From Aggregatibacter segnis ATCC 33393 (lineage in GTDB: Bacteria; Pseudomonadota; Gammaproteobacteria; Enterobacterales; Pasteurellaceae), in NCBI RefSeq assembly GCF_000185305.1, contig NZ_GL622200.1, positions 931,703-995,702 on the forward strand: DNA of 64,000 nt, read 5' to 3'. The position numbers and the translations under genes are program-made. Numbering within the stretch: the first letter of the stretch is position 1; each line of letters begins with the position of its first letter. Below are positions 48,829-57,998 of this stretch, one piece after another. The notes below the pieces were generated by a model, which ran no database searches, was not told the DNA's origin, and saw nothing but the letters and a program-made list of their open reading frames with translations.

Positions 48829-48918
48829 AAAACGACCTAATTCTAAGGGCTAAAAAGTGCCGTTAAGGATATGATTTTTAGCCTTAAGTTGCAAATGGAT
48901 TTTCTTTGGCAAACTTAT

Positions 48919-48932
48919 CGCAAACGTTTGCG
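48919..48932 (+). promoter_or_regulatory. PurR operator before purE
   Basis: CGCAAACGTTTGCG is a perfect 14-bp palindrome and the PurR core. It overlaps the expected promoter, with TATTCT at 48941-48946 as a -10 box. It lies about 50 bp before purE. It has the same core as the codB operator at 3868-3879. Confidence 0.92.
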
Positions 48933-48980
48933 CATTATGCTATTCTAGCGCCGTTTTTTATCTCCAAGAATGAGGCAAAA

Positions 48981-49478
48981 ATGTCTTTAACATCTCCTAA
49001 AATTGCCATAGTAATGGGCTCCAAAAGTGATTGGGCAACCATGCAGGAAGCTACGCAAATTCTCGATCAATTACATGTTCCTTATCACGTCGAAATTGTT
49101 TCGGCACATCGCACGCCAGACAAACTCTTCCAGTTTGCCGAAAACGCACAACAAAACGGTTATGAAGTGATTATTGCCGGCGCTGGTGGTGCAGCACATT
49201 TGCCGGGCATGATTGCTGCTAAAACCATCGTACCCGTGCTTGGCGTTCCGGTGAAAAGCGCAATTTTAAGTGGTGTCGATAGCCTCTATTCTATCGTGCA
49301 AATGCCCAAAGGAATTCCTGTCGGCACCTTAGCTATCGGGCCAGCCGGTGCGGCAAACGCAGGCTTATTAGCTGCGCAAATTTTGGCGATGAATAATGCA
49401 GAATTAGCACAACGCTTGCATCAGTTCAGACAGACACAAACACAAAGCGTATTGGACAATCCTGATCCTCGAATTTAA
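48981..49478 (+). CDS. purE: N5-carboxyaminoimidazole ribonucleotide mutase
   Basis: The 165-residue class I PurE converts N5-CAIR to CAIR in purine synthesis. It has VMGSKSDW (residues 12-19), SAHRTPDK and [16 protein letters not shown]. The start at [11 protein letters not shown] is chosen because a frame open to 48906 runs through the PurR operator. E. coli PurE is 169. purK follows after 137 bp with a USS hairpin in between. Confidence 0.97.
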   Translation: MSLTSPKIAIVMGSKSDWATMQEATQILDQLHVPYHVEIVSAHRTPDKLFQFAENAQQNGYEVIIAGAGGAAHLPGMIAAKTIVPVLGVPVKSAILSGVDSLYSIVQMPKGIPVGTLAIGPAGAANAGLLAAQILAMNNAELAQRLHQFRQTQTQSVLDNPDPRI

Positions 49479-49493
49479 AAACAGCTAAAATTT

Positions 49494-49530
49494 CCACCGC
49501 ACTTTAAACAACAGATATAAAAAGTGCGGT
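49494..49530 (+). repeat. USS hairpin between purE and purK
   Basis: ACCGCACTTT and AAAGTGCGGT face outward across a short AT spacer, with Ts after the right arm. It sits inside what is one operon in E. coli and could lower read-through into purK. Confidence 0.8.
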
Positions 49531-49615
49531 CATTTTTTCCCGTGTTTTTTAATGAATCACTGAAGGTAGCGCAAGCCTGAACGTTTGTGCATCCCTAAAA
49601 ATCAATGAGAAAACT

Positions 49616-50704
49616 ATGCAAAAATCAGCCCTCTACCCAACCATTTATGTCCTCGGCAACGGACAGCTCGGCAGAATGTTACGCTATGCCGGTGCGCCTT
49701 TAGATATTCACGTTCAACCGCTGCCTTTCGATGCGCCGGTGTTTGACTTGTCGCCGAATGACATTATTACCGCAGAAATCGAACGCTGGGAAAAAACACC
49801 GCTAACCACGCTCCTCGGCAATCACGCCAATTTCGTCAATCAAAAAGTCTTCGCACAATTAGCTGATCGCTTAAGCCAAAAATCCTTATTAGATAAATTA
49901 CATCTCCCGACCTCGCCTTGGTGTCTCTTGAAAGAACCATCACAATGGGACGAAGTATTTCAAGATATCGGTGAAAAAGTCGTTGTTAAACGCCGTATGG
50001 GCGGCTATGACGGACGTGGGCAGTGGATTGTATCTGATGAAAACAAAGCACAAATCACTGAAGACCTGTTTGGGGAAACCATTGCTGAAAAATTCATTCC
50101 CTTTGATTACGAAGTGTCTCTCGTGGGCGCCCGTTTCCGTAACGGCGAGACTCGTTTTTATCCGGTCACTCACAATTTACAGCAAAATGGCATATTACGT
50201 TACAGTGTCATGGATATCACTTTCCCACAACAAAGCGCACAGCAACAGCAAGCTGAAATGATGTTAAGCAAAATCATGAATGAGCTCAATTATGTGGGCG
50301 TGATGGCAATGGAATGTTTTGTGGTTGGCGATCAGCTTTTAATTAATGAGCTTGCACCACGCGTACACAACAGCGGACACTGGACCCAACTTGGCTGTGC
50401 TGTGAGTCAATTTGAATTGCATTTGCGCGCATTGTTGGATTTGCTTACGCCGCAATTAAAGGTCTCTGCGCCAAGCGTGATGGTCAATTTGATTGGTACT
50501 GAGCACAACCCACAGTGGTTAAACACCGCCTTTGCACAATTACACTGGTATGGCAAAGAAGTACGACCGGGGCGTAAAGTGGGACACATTAACCTTTCGC
50601 ATCCGGATAAAAAGGTCATTATCGCCCAACTAGACAAACTCGCCACAGAGTTGCCGGAAGACTATCAATCCGGTTTGCAATGGGCAAAAAATAAGTTGAT
50701 ATAG
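49616..50704 (+). CDS. purK: N5-carboxyaminoimidazole ribonucleotide synthase
   Basis: The 362-residue ATP-grasp enzyme carboxylates AIR with bicarbonate to feed PurE. Seen: [11 protein letters not shown] (residues 11-21), [15 protein letters not shown] near 124, and [14 protein letters not shown] near 240. E. coli PurK is 355. The PurR operator before purE probably controls it too unless the hairpin in the gap blocks the transcript. Confidence 0.96.
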   Translation: MQKSALYPTIYVLGNGQLGRMLRYAGAPLDIHVQPLPFDAPVFDLSPNDIITAEIERWEKTPLTTLLGNHANFVNQKVFAQLADRLSQKSLLDKLHLPTSPWCLLKEPSQWDEVFQDIGEKVVVKRRMGGYDGRGQWIVSDENKAQITEDLFGETIAEKFIPFDYEVSLVGARFRNGETRFYPVTHNLQQNGILRYSVMDITFPQQSAQQQQAEMMLSKIMNELNYVGVMAMECFVVGDQLLINELAPRVHNSGHWTQLGCAVSQFELHLRALLDLLTPQLKVSAPSVMVNLIGTEHNPQWLNTAFAQLHWYGKEVRPGRKVGHINLSHPDKKVIIAQLDKLATELPEDYQSGLQWAKNKLI

Positions 50705-50793
50705 TTAACATTTTCGCAACATATTGCTTGTCAAAAAGAAACCCGAGCAGTATAACTAAAGAGATTTTTCACCCACCATCCGAGGATAATACT

Positions 50794-51984
50794 ATGTTTG
50801 AAAAGATTACTGCCGCACCGGCGGATCCAATTTTAGGTTTAGGCGAAGCATTTAAATCCGAAACCCGTAGTAACAAGATTAATTTAGGCATTGGCGTGTA
50901 TAAAGACGCCAAAGGCAATACCCCGATTGTTAAGGCGGTAAAAGAAGCGGAAAGACGTTTATTAGAACAAGAAAATACCAAAAACTATTTGCCGATTGAC
51001 GGTGTTGCTGATTTTAACGCACGTACCAAAGAATTATTGTTTGGTGCGAATTCCGATATCGTAAAAAATAACCGTGCAAGAACCGCACAAAGTTTAGGTG
51101 GCACCGGCGCGCTCCGCATTGCTGCAGAGTTCATTAAACGCCAAACTAACAGCCAAAATGTGTGGATCAGCACGCCAACCTGGCCAAACCACAATGCAAT
51201 TTTCAAAGCGGTGGGCATCAACATCCGCGAATATCGTTACTACGATGCAGAACGCAAAGCCTTAGACTGGGACAACTTAATTGCCGATTTAAGTCAAGCC
51301 GGTGAAGGCGATGTGGTTTTACTTCACGGTTGCTGCCACAACCCGACCGGTATCGACCCGACACCGGAACAATGGGACAAACTGGCTGAAATGTCTGCAC
51401 AAAAAGGCTGGTTGCCATTATTCGACTTTGCTTACCAAGGCTTTGCTCACGGTTTAGAAGAAGATGCTTACGGTTTACGCGCTTTTGCCAAAAACCACAA
51501 AGAACTTTTAGTGGCAAGCTCCTTCTCTAAAAACTTCGGTTTATATAACGAGCGTGTTGGTGCATTCACTGTCGTGGCAGAAAATTCTGATATTGCTGCA
51601 ACAGCATTAACTCAAGTAAAAGTCATTATCCGTACCCTCTACTCCAACCCGTCTTCTCACGGGGCAAATACCGTTGCATTAGTATTAAATGATGCAAAAT
51701 TGCGCCAAGACTGGGAAAACGAACTCACCGAAATGCGCGACCGCATCAAAAAAATGCGCCACCGTTTTGTTGAGTTGCTTAAAGAATACGGTGCACAACA
51801 AGACTTTAGCTTCATCATCAACCAAAACGGGATGTTCTCTTTCAGTGGCTTGACCGCAGAACAAGTTGACCGCTTGAAAGAAGAATTTGCCATTTATGCC
51901 GTGCGCTCAGGCCGTATCAACGTTGCCGGTATTACCGAAGACAATATTCGTTACCTCTGCGAAAGCATTGTCAAAGTGTTGTAA
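50794..51984 (+). CDS. aspC: Aspartate aminotransferase
   Basis: The 396-residue pyridoxal-phosphate enzyme moves the amino group between aspartate and 2-oxoglutarate. Starting at [15 protein letters not shown] gives exactly the E. coli length; an in-frame ATG at 50728 is rejected. The PLP lysine is in [15 protein letters not shown] (near 246) and the PLP-ring contact [13 protein letters not shown] near 180. GAGGATA precedes the ATG. A strong terminator follows. Confidence 0.97.
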   Translation: MFEKITAAPADPILGLGEAFKSETRSNKINLGIGVYKDAKGNTPIVKAVKEAERRLLEQENTKNYLPIDGVADFNARTKELLFGANSDIVKNNRARTAQSLGGTGALRIAAEFIKRQTNSQNVWISTPTWPNHNAIFKAVGINIREYRYYDAERKALDWDNLIADLSQAGEGDVVLLHGCCHNPTGIDPTPEQWDKLAEMSAQKGWLPLFDFAYQGFAHGLEEDAYGLRAFAKNHKELLVASSFSKNFGLYNERVGAFTVVAENSDIAATALTQVKVIIRTLYSNPSSHGANTVALVLNDAKLRQDWENELTEMRDRIKKMRHRFVELLKEYGAQQDFSFIINQNGMFSFSGLTAEQVDRLKEEFAIYAVRSGRINVAGITEDNIRYLCESIVKVL

Positions 51985-52005
51985 TTTTTAACCGCTCTTT
52001 AAAAG

Positions 52006-52036
52006 AAAACGGCATCGAAATAGATGCCGTTTTTGT
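52006..52036 (+). terminator. Terminator after aspC
   Basis: AAAACGGCATC and GATGCCGTTTT pair perfectly with a 6-base loop and a T tail. Confidence 0.93.
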
Positions 52037-52113
52037 TTTCTGAAAAACAGTCTCAAAACTGACCGCACTTTTATCACTCAAAACAAAAGTCCAGTTATTT
52101 TTCCTGCGCGTTT

Positions 52114-52181
52114 TGACTTACTCCCTTAATTTCGTTATATAAAATAAATTACAAAGGTATATATAATTTCATATATAATGA
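52114..52181 (+). promoter_or_regulatory. Promoter with ModE-like sites before the first ABC operon
   Basis: TTGACT (52114-52119), 17 bp, TATATA (52137-52142) forms a promoter. CGTTATATA (52134-52142), a perfect ModE half-site, overlaps the -10. Just downstream AGGTATATAT (52156-52165), 6 bases, ATATATAATG (52172-52181) forms an inverted repeat with the same arm length and spacing as the box at 60819-60844. A repressor bound here would block transcription. ModE is named from remembered consensus only. Confidence 0.55.
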
Positions 52182-52211
52182 ACCACATTAAAAACTAACC
52201 GCGCTTTTCTC

Positions 52212-53198
52212 ATGAATAAAAACACGCTGATTTTTATCTTGCTCATTTTATTGCTTTTCGGTCTTGCCTTGTTTTCTTTGTCGTGGGGGCGTTTTGCCAT
52301 TCCGATTGAAAACGTAGTACAAAGCCTAATGGGCAATAATGCTAGCGATGTACAAAACAACATTATTTTCAATCTGCGCTTGCCACGCATTCTTGCCGCT
52401 ATTTTAGTGGGGGCGGCGCTTGCGGTGGCGGGAGCAACCTTTCAGGGGATTTTCCGCAATCCGCTGGTGTCGCCTGATCTGTTAGGTGTATCCAGTGGAG
52501 CTTGTATTGGCGCAGCCATTGCGATTTTGCTCGGTTTCGGGTTGTTTGCCATTCAGGGATTTGCATTTGTGGGCGGTTTAATTGCCGTGTTGATGACCAT
52601 GAGCCTGCCAAAACTGGTGCAGCGCGATTCCACGATTATTCTTGTGCTTTCCGGGATTATCATTTCCGGCTTTATGATGGCTTGCCTTGGTTTAATCAAA
52701 TATCTCGCCGACCCGGAAACTCAACTTGCCGACATTGTGTATTGGCAAATGGGGAGTTTGACCAAAGTGGATTATAAAAACCTGAGCATGCTCGCCCCGA
52801 TTATTCTGTTTACTACCGGCGGTTTACTCATGATGCGTTGGCGCATTAACGTATTGTCATTAGGTGATCGGGAGGCAAAATTAATTGGTGCCAATATTCG
52901 TTTGGAACGCAATGTTATGGTCGTGTTTGCCACCTTGCTCACCGCCTCTGCTGTCTGTTTAAGCGGCACGATCGGTTGGATTGGCTTAATTATTCCGCAT
53001 TTGGCGCGCATGTTTATCGGCGACAATAACCTTCGCACCCTTCCGCTTTCTGCACTGATCGGAGCCCTATTCTTGCTCATTATCGACACCTTAGCACGCA
53101 ACTTATATACCCAAGAAGTTCCACTCGGCATTCTGACAGGATTTATTGGTGCCCCGTTCTTTGCTTGGGTATTAGTAAAACAAAAAGTCGCGAAATAA
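52212..53198 (+). CDS. FecCD-family metal-chelate ABC permease
   Basis: The 328-residue inner-membrane subunit has about ten transmembrane helices and the FecCD signatures LRLPRILAAILVGAALAVAGATFQG (residues 56-80, two motifs), NPLVSPDLLGVSSGA and the coupling-loop motif LGDREAKLIGANI. It is the first gene of a permease, ATPase, binding-protein operon. FecCD permeases import iron siderophores, cobalamin, haem, or molybdate/tungstate. ModE-like sites upstream and the mop gene downstream favour molybdenum or tungsten over iron, as an inference. Confidence 0.88.
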   Translation: MNKNTLIFILLILLLFGLALFSLSWGRFAIPIENVVQSLMGNNASDVQNNIIFNLRLPRILAAILVGAALAVAGATFQGIFRNPLVSPDLLGVSSGACIGAAIAILLGFGLFAIQGFAFVGGLIAVLMTMSLPKLVQRDSTIILVLSGIIISGFMMACLGLIKYLADPETQLADIVYWQMGSLTKVDYKNLSMLAPIILFTTGGLLMMRWRINVLSLGDREAKLIGANIRLERNVMVVFATLLTASAVCLSGTIGWIGLIIPHLARMFIGDNNLRTLPLSALIGALFLLIIDTLARNLYTQEVPLGILTGFIGAPFFAWVLVKQKVAK

Positions 53199-53207
53199 GG
53201 AGCCGAC

Positions 53208-53996
53208 ATGTTAAAAATCAACCAACTTTATTTTCAACATCAGCCTCATATTCCGTTATTAAATGGTGTGGACTTAACGCTGAATGCAGGTGAATTAGTC
53301 ACCATCCTCGGTGCTAACGGACGCGGAAAATCAACGTTGCTGAACTGTATTGCCGGTTTACTCACACCACAACGGGGCGAAATTTTTCTCAATAATGTAG
53401 AAATTAAGCATCTGACAAGTAAACAAATTGCCCGTCAAGTCGCCTATGTATCGCAACATTCACCGCAAACTTATCAATACAAGGTATTGGATTATGTGGT
53501 GCTGGGACGTGCAGCTCACCTAGGTTTGTTCGGCAAACCGCGTGAGGAAGATTATCACTTGGCAGAACAAGCGTTAGCCCAACTGGGTATCAGCCATTTT
53601 GCCGACAAAATTTATATGCAAATGAGCGGCGGTGAAAAACAATTAGTCAATTTAGCCAAAATTTTAGTGCAACAGCCGCAACTGATTTTGTTTGATGAAC
53701 CCACTTCCGCCCTGGATTACGGCAATGTATTTAAAACCTTGAGCCTGATTAAAGAGTTATCACATCAGCAATTTTCCATCATTATGACCACCCATAATCC
53801 TGATCACCCGATGCTTTTGCATGATGTGATCCCGAACAGCAAAGTGGCCATCTTAAATACCCAAGGAAAATTGCACTGTGGTTTAACCGAAGACATTCTC
53901 ACAGAAGACAATCTGCGAGAACTTTACCAAACAGATTTGCGCTTAATTGAGGTGCCTGAATTAGGACGCAAAATCTGTGCCATTACGCATATTTAA
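53208..53996 (+). CDS. ABC transporter ATP-binding protein, FecE type
   Basis: The 262-residue ATPase has Walker A GANGRGKST (note Arg where Ala is usual, near residue 37), Q-loop YVSQHSP, signature MSGGEKQLVNLAK, Walker B LILFDEPTSALD and the H-loop TTHNP. It begins 9 bp after the permease and ends 12 bp before the binding protein. It energises import of the same substrate. FecE-type length is normal. Confidence 0.92.
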   Translation: MLKINQLYFQHQPHIPLLNGVDLTLNAGELVTILGANGRGKSTLLNCIAGLLTPQRGEIFLNNVEIKHLTSKQIARQVAYVSQHSPQTYQYKVLDYVVLGRAAHLGLFGKPREEDYHLAEQALAQLGISHFADKIYMQMSGGEKQLVNLAKILVQQPQLILFDEPTSALDYGNVFKTLSLIKELSHQQFSIIMTTHNPDHPMLLHDVIPNSKVAILNTQGKLHCGLTEDILTEDNLRELYQTDLRLIEVPELGRKICAITHI

Positions 53997-54008
53997 GAGG
54001 ACGTGCTT

Positions 54009-55043
54009 ATGACCCTGAAAAAAACATCTCTAAAACTTACCGCACTTTTTGCTGCTACCCTGTTGGCATTTTCTGCACAGGCAAAAATCGTCACCGACGT
54101 GGACGGCAACCAAGTGAACATTCCCGATCGCGTCGAACGTGTCGCTGACCTTTGGCATGCCAATAACCAAATCGTGTTGTTATTAGGTGGGGCCGACAAA
54201 TTAGTTGCAACGACCACTGCTATTGCGGCGAATCCTTGGTTCGCTGAAGTGTATCCAAACATTAAAAACGTTCCGGTGCTAACTAACGGCGAAACGATTC
54301 AAGTGGAAGAATTGTTATCCCAAAAACCGGATGCTGTGTTGTTGTCTAAAAAATCCATGCTAACCGAAGTAAGCCAAGCCGGCTTAAAAGGCGTGCGTGT
54401 GAGTTTTCAAGATTTTGATGGATTAAAGAAAACTGTGAGTATCACTGCCGAGGTTTTAGGAGACAAAGCCCCTGAAATCGCGAAAAGTTACATCAAAGAA
54501 CTTGAAGGCAACATTCAATTCGTCGAATCCCGCATTAAAGACGTGAAAGAAGAAAAACGTCCGACCGTATTGCACATCACTAGCGGCGCTGATTTACTTA
54601 AGATTGACGGTGGCAAATCCATGATTGGTGAATGGATTCGTTTAGCCGGCGGTAAAAGCGTGTTACCGGATCAAGCCAACATGGTGACTGTCACCATGGA
54701 ATCCATTGTGGAAGCTAATCCGGATGTAATTATCATCGGCAGCAGCGGCAATAAATCTCAAGTCGCCATTGAGAAAATCAAATCTGATCCAACTTGGCAA
54801 TCCATCAGTGCGGTCAAAAATAATCGTATTTATGCCAACCCGACGGGGACTTTCCCATGGGATCGTTATAGTGCAGAAGAAGCCTTACAAATTTTGTGGG
54901 CGGCACAATTATTCCACCCAGAAAAATTCCAAGACATTGATATGGTGGAAAAAACACAGGCGTTTTACAAAAAATATTACGGTTATGCATTAAGTAAAGA
55001 AAACGCTGAGCAAATCTTAAAAGGGCTATCACCTCTTAAGTAG
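54009..55043 (+). CDS. Periplasmic metal-chelate binding protein
   Basis: The 344-residue class III (helical-backbone) binding protein has a signal peptide (residues 1-25, cut near SAQA) and the TroA/FecB pattern: VNIPDRVERVADLWHANNQ, IQVEELLSQKPDAVLL, and later EEALQILWAAQLFHPEKF. The ATG after GAGGACG is used; a GTG two codons before is possible. DVDGNQV and the GETIQVEEL segment are typical. The ligand is not clear from the sequence. It ends the three-gene operon, 87 bp before mop. Confidence 0.87.
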   Translation: MTLKKTSLKLTALFAATLLAFSAQAKIVTDVDGNQVNIPDRVERVADLWHANNQIVLLLGGADKLVATTTAIAANPWFAEVYPNIKNVPVLTNGETIQVEELLSQKPDAVLLSKKSMLTEVSQAGLKGVRVSFQDFDGLKKTVSITAEVLGDKAPEIAKSYIKELEGNIQFVESRIKDVKEEKRPTVLHITSGADLLKIDGGKSMIGEWIRLAGGKSVLPDQANMVTVTMESIVEANPDVIIIGSSGNKSQVAIEKIKSDPTWQSISAVKNNRIYANPTGTFPWDRYSAEEALQILWAAQLFHPEKFQDIDMVEKTQAFYKKYYGYALSKENAEQILKGLSPLK

Positions 55044-55093
55044 TATTGGTTTTTATCGTAATTATGGGTAAAATGCAGACTCTTTTTTCATCC

Positions 55094-55110
55094 GCCTACT
55101 TTTTGTAGGC
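55094..55110 (+). other. Hairpin in the mop leader
   Basis: GCCTAC and GTAGGC form a perfect 6-bp stem around T5, 20 bp before the mop ATG. No T run follows, so it is not a standard terminator. It might slow decay of the mop message or end the transporter message. Confidence 0.5.
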
Positions 55111-55130
55111 CTTAATACAAGGAAATTTCT

Positions 55131-55340
55131 ATGAAAATCAGTGCAAGAAACCAATTAAAAGGTAAAGTTGTTTCAATCGAAAGCGGTTCTGTAAACGCAA
55201 TCGTTCACCTTGATATCGGTGGCGGCAACGTAATTTCTTCTACCATCTCTCTTGAAGCGGTAAAAGAATTAGGTTTAGCAGTAGGCAAAGACGCTTATGC
55301 AATTATCAAAGCAACTTCCGTAATGGTTGGCGTAGAATAA
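55131..55340 (+). CDS. mop: Molbindin Mop, single TOBE/Mop domain
   Basis: The 69-residue protein matches molbindin: MKISARNQLKGKVVSIESG (residues 1-19), VNAIVHLDIGGGNVISSTIS (20-39) and a C-terminal KDAYAIIKATSVMVG. Molbindins form hexamers that bind molybdate or tungstate in the cytoplasm and buffer oxyanion levels. AAGGA precedes the ATG. Placed between two FecCD-type uptake systems with ModE-like boxes, it is the best sign that this locus handles molybdate or tungstate. A USS hairpin follows. Confidence 0.93.
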   Translation: MKISARNQLKGKVVSIESGSVNAIVHLDIGGGNVISSTISLEAVKELGLAVGKDAYAIIKATSVMVGVE

Positions 55341-55375
55341 TTTATTCTTAATGAAAGACAAAACAACCGTACTTG

Positions 55376-55446
55376 AAAAAGTGCGGTTGTTTTTTTATGT
55401 GTTTTTCTGCCATAAAAAATGCGGTGAAAATTCACCGCACTTTTTT
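55376..55446. terminator. USS hairpin between mop and the TonB receptor
   Basis: AAAAAGTGCGGT (55376-55387) and CACCGCACTTTTTT (55433-55446) are inverted and lie between two convergent genes, so they can end both. Confidence 0.75.
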
Positions 55447-55459
55447 TACATAATCAATT

Positions 55460-57868
55460 TTAGAAACTGTATTTCAAATTCGCAAAGTAAGAACGACCAC
55501 GCTCATTATAGGTGCGTGCCGTGCCGGCGTTACGATAAATACGTTTATCTAAAATATTATTCACCCCCACACGTAGGCTTAAACTGTTATTAAATTTATA
55601 GCCAACGTTAGCGCCCCAAATGCCGTAGCTACCAAGTTGATATTGTGTCACCAAGCTTTCACCGGTGTTATAAATTACGTGCATAAAGTTTTCCGCATTC
55701 TCAACGGTTTTTTGTTTGCCGTAACGGGTGTAAGAGGTATTCACATCCCAATGATCATTAATTTTCCAATTAAGATTGCTGTTCACCGTGTATTTCGGCA
55801 CAAGAGAAATCGGATTGCCGGTTTCCTTGTTTTTATTTTTGAGCATATAGGTGAGATTGGTACTGAATAAAATCGCATCATCTAAGAATGGTAATGTGAT
55901 ATTACCTTCAACCCCTTCAATAATCGCTCTTGGTGTGTTGCCCCAACGATAAACATTGGTTGCCGTGTAGTTACGATAAATCGCTCTTCCGTCCGGAGTA
56001 TTGCTTGCACGAATTTCACGATCATAGCCGCCTGCCGGTGCATCAATGGTCGTTAAGAATTCACCGTTAGACACGATTTTATTGCGATAATCATTGTGGA
56101 AATACGCCAAGGAGAACAATTTACCTTCGTTTTCATATTCAAAGCCGATTTCTTTGTTCCAGCTGGTTTCCGGTTTGATATTTTCATTACCTAAGAAGTA
56201 ACAAGCACGTCCCCAGTCAAAACCTTTCGGATTACTGTTTTGAAGAACGGTATATTGTCTGCCTTTTGCATCTGTCTTAACAACACTGCCGGTTGAATTT
56301 AACGCATTTGGATTATTCCAGTTATTTGCGCTGTCAATCGGACAACCATTACTCGCGTTAATGAGCAAATAATTTGGGGAAGATTGATAAAGATTCGGTG
56401 CTTTATAGGATCTTGCTACTCCACCTTTAATTTTCCAGTTTTCGCTCACTTGGTGTGAGAAGTTGAATGACGGGCTCCAGTTCGATTTAGAATTCGTGCT
56501 GGAATCAAAACGAATGCCCGGTGTTACAATGGTTTTGTTATTTGGCAACATAATGTTGTCTTCCAAGAACGCCGCCCATTCATTTTGTGCCACTTTACCA
56601 CTACGTCCTTTATCTTTTAACCAAGGCACGATGGCATAAACTTGCATGGTTTGCGTCATAGAAGCAGCATCATCCAATTCAGAACGGGACGCTTCCGCAC
56701 CAACAGTCACCATATGGCTGGTATTACCCAAAGCAAAGGGAATATAAAGTTCATTGCTAAAACGGTAGTTTCTGAGTAAACCGACAGATTTATTTAACCC
56801 GTTGTAAGCCCCTTCCGTACTGCCCAACAAGCCTTCCGGATAATGATAGTTACGGGTTTGGTCGAAAGTGAAATAAGTGCGGTTATCTAACACGCCCCAT
56901 TTGCCTTCATGTGTTAAACCGTAACTTTGACGGTAAAGCGTTGAGGTTTCCGCATGTTGTAACGCAAGATCACGGCTGGTTTTCATGGCTTGATTCAGTA
57001 AAACAGAGCTGTTTTGTGTGTCCCCGTTATAAATATTGCCTTGACGACTGTATGCTGCATCAAAGGTTAATTTTTGATCCGGGGTGATATTCCAAACTAA
57101 CTGTCCTGCCACATCACGGTTACGCACACCTTCACGCCCGGCATAACGAGTATTATCTTGTGTTCCCGCATTGTTATTAACGAAGGCATCTTCACCTGAG
57201 TTGATATCCAACGCATCCGCTTGTGTTTTCGCAATGTTGCCGTATAAACGGAAACCTAATACATCCTTAATTAACGGACCGCTGACGTTAAAACCAAGAC
57301 GGTTGGTATAGCCTTCCTTGCCGTCTTCCGGTTGTTCGGTGAAAAGATTCACACTGCCGTGATACTCACTGGTCGGAGATTTAGTTTTGATATTAACCAC
57401 CCCACCCATCGCACCGGAACCGTAACGAGCTGCTGCCGGCCCACGCAACACTTCAATGGATTCAATGGCATCCGCCGGTACCCAGTTGGTATCACCACGG
57501 GTATTACGGGTACCGTTTCTGCCGTAACGTTCGGAGTTACGGGATTTTACCGGTTTACCGTCCACCAAAATCAGGGTATTTTCCGGCCCCATGGCGCGAA
57601 TATCCACCTGACGTTTATTACCACGAGCACCGCCCGGTGCGTTGGTACTTAAGGTTACGCCCGGTTGTTTAGCAATAATTTCAGACGCGTCATTTTCAAT
57701 AGGATTACGTTCTAAATCTTTCGCTGTTACCACAGAAACACCCAGTGATTGTTTCACTTGTTCTTCTGCCGTCACTTGAATTTCGTCTAGTTTTTGCGTG
57801 CTTTCCGCTTGTGCAAAAGTTGAAATCACAGCCAAACTAATAATGCTGAGTCGAGGGAATTTTTTCAT
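55460..57868 (-). CDS. FepA-type TonB-dependent outer-membrane receptor
   Basis: The 802-residue receptor has a signal peptide (1-21), a TonB box region (KLDEIQVTAEE), and a plug domain with DIRAMGPENTLILVDGKPVKSRNS and EVLRGPAAARYGSGAMGGVVNIKTK (two motifs each). The barrel ends in NLKYSF with a terminal Phe. These motifs match the FepA/PfeA/BfrA class of catecholate siderophore receptors. The ligand may be iron-enterobactin or another catechol chelate. Placed among molybdate genes with a ModE-like site upstream, it could carry a molybdenum catecholate. That idea is inference. Confidence 0.9.
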   Translation of the reverse strand: MKKFPRLSIISLAVISTFAQAESTQKLDEIQVTAEEQVKQSLGVSVVTAKDLERNPIENDASEIIAKQPGVTLSTNAPGGARGNKRQVDIRAMGPENTLILVDGKPVKSRNSERYGRNGTRNTRGDTNWVPADAIESIEVLRGPAAARYGSGAMGGVVNIKTKSPTSEYHGSVNLFTEQPEDGKEGYTNRLGFNVSGPLIKDVLGFRLYGNIAKTQADALDINSGEDAFVNNNAGTQDNTRYAGREGVRNRDVAGQLVWNITPDQKLTFDAAYSRQGNIYNGDTQNSSVLLNQAMKTSRDLALQHAETSTLYRQSYGLTHEGKWGVLDNRTYFTFDQTRNYHYPEGLLGSTEGAYNGLNKSVGLLRNYRFSNELYIPFALGNTSHMVTVGAEASRSELDDAASMTQTMQVYAIVPWLKDKGRSGKVAQNEWAAFLEDNIMLPNNKTIVTPGIRFDSSTNSKSNWSPSFNFSHQVSENWKIKGGVARSYKAPNLYQSSPNYLLINASNGCPIDSANNWNNPNALNSTGSVVKTDAKGRQYTVLQNSNPKGFDWGRACYFLGNENIKPETSWNKEIGFEYENEGKLFSLAYFHNDYRNKIVSNGEFLTTIDAPAGGYDREIRASNTPDGRAIYRNYTATNVYRWGNTPRAIIEGVEGNITLPFLDDAILFSTNLTYMLKNKNKETGNPISLVPKYTVNSNLNWKINDHWDVNTSYTRYGKQKTVENAENFMHVIYNTGESLVTQYQLGSYGIWGANVGYKFNNSLSLRVGVNNILDKRIYRNAGTARTYNERGRSYFANLKYSF

Positions 57869-57911
57869 TGATAAATCCTTAGTTTGATAAAAAATCGCGC
57901 AATAATACGAT

Positions 57912-57935
57912 CGCTATATAAATCAATAAATAACC
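57912..57935 (-). promoter_or_regulatory. ModE-like site before the TonB receptor
   Basis: CGCTATAT (57912-57919), 10 bases, ATAACC (57930-57935) matches CGNTATAT-N-ATANCG in all but the last base. It lies about 45-70 bp before the receptor start, where its promoter should be. No convincing Fur box is seen here. Confidence 0.4.
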
Positions 57936-57998
57936 ATAAATAAGTAAAAAAAGATTACACCTTCGTTCTTAGCTGTTGTGTCTTCTGTCAAGAATAGG

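Noticed and set aside
48906-48980. Upstream extension of purE
   Set aside because: It would run translation through the PurR operator and promoter; the ATG at 48981 gives the family length.
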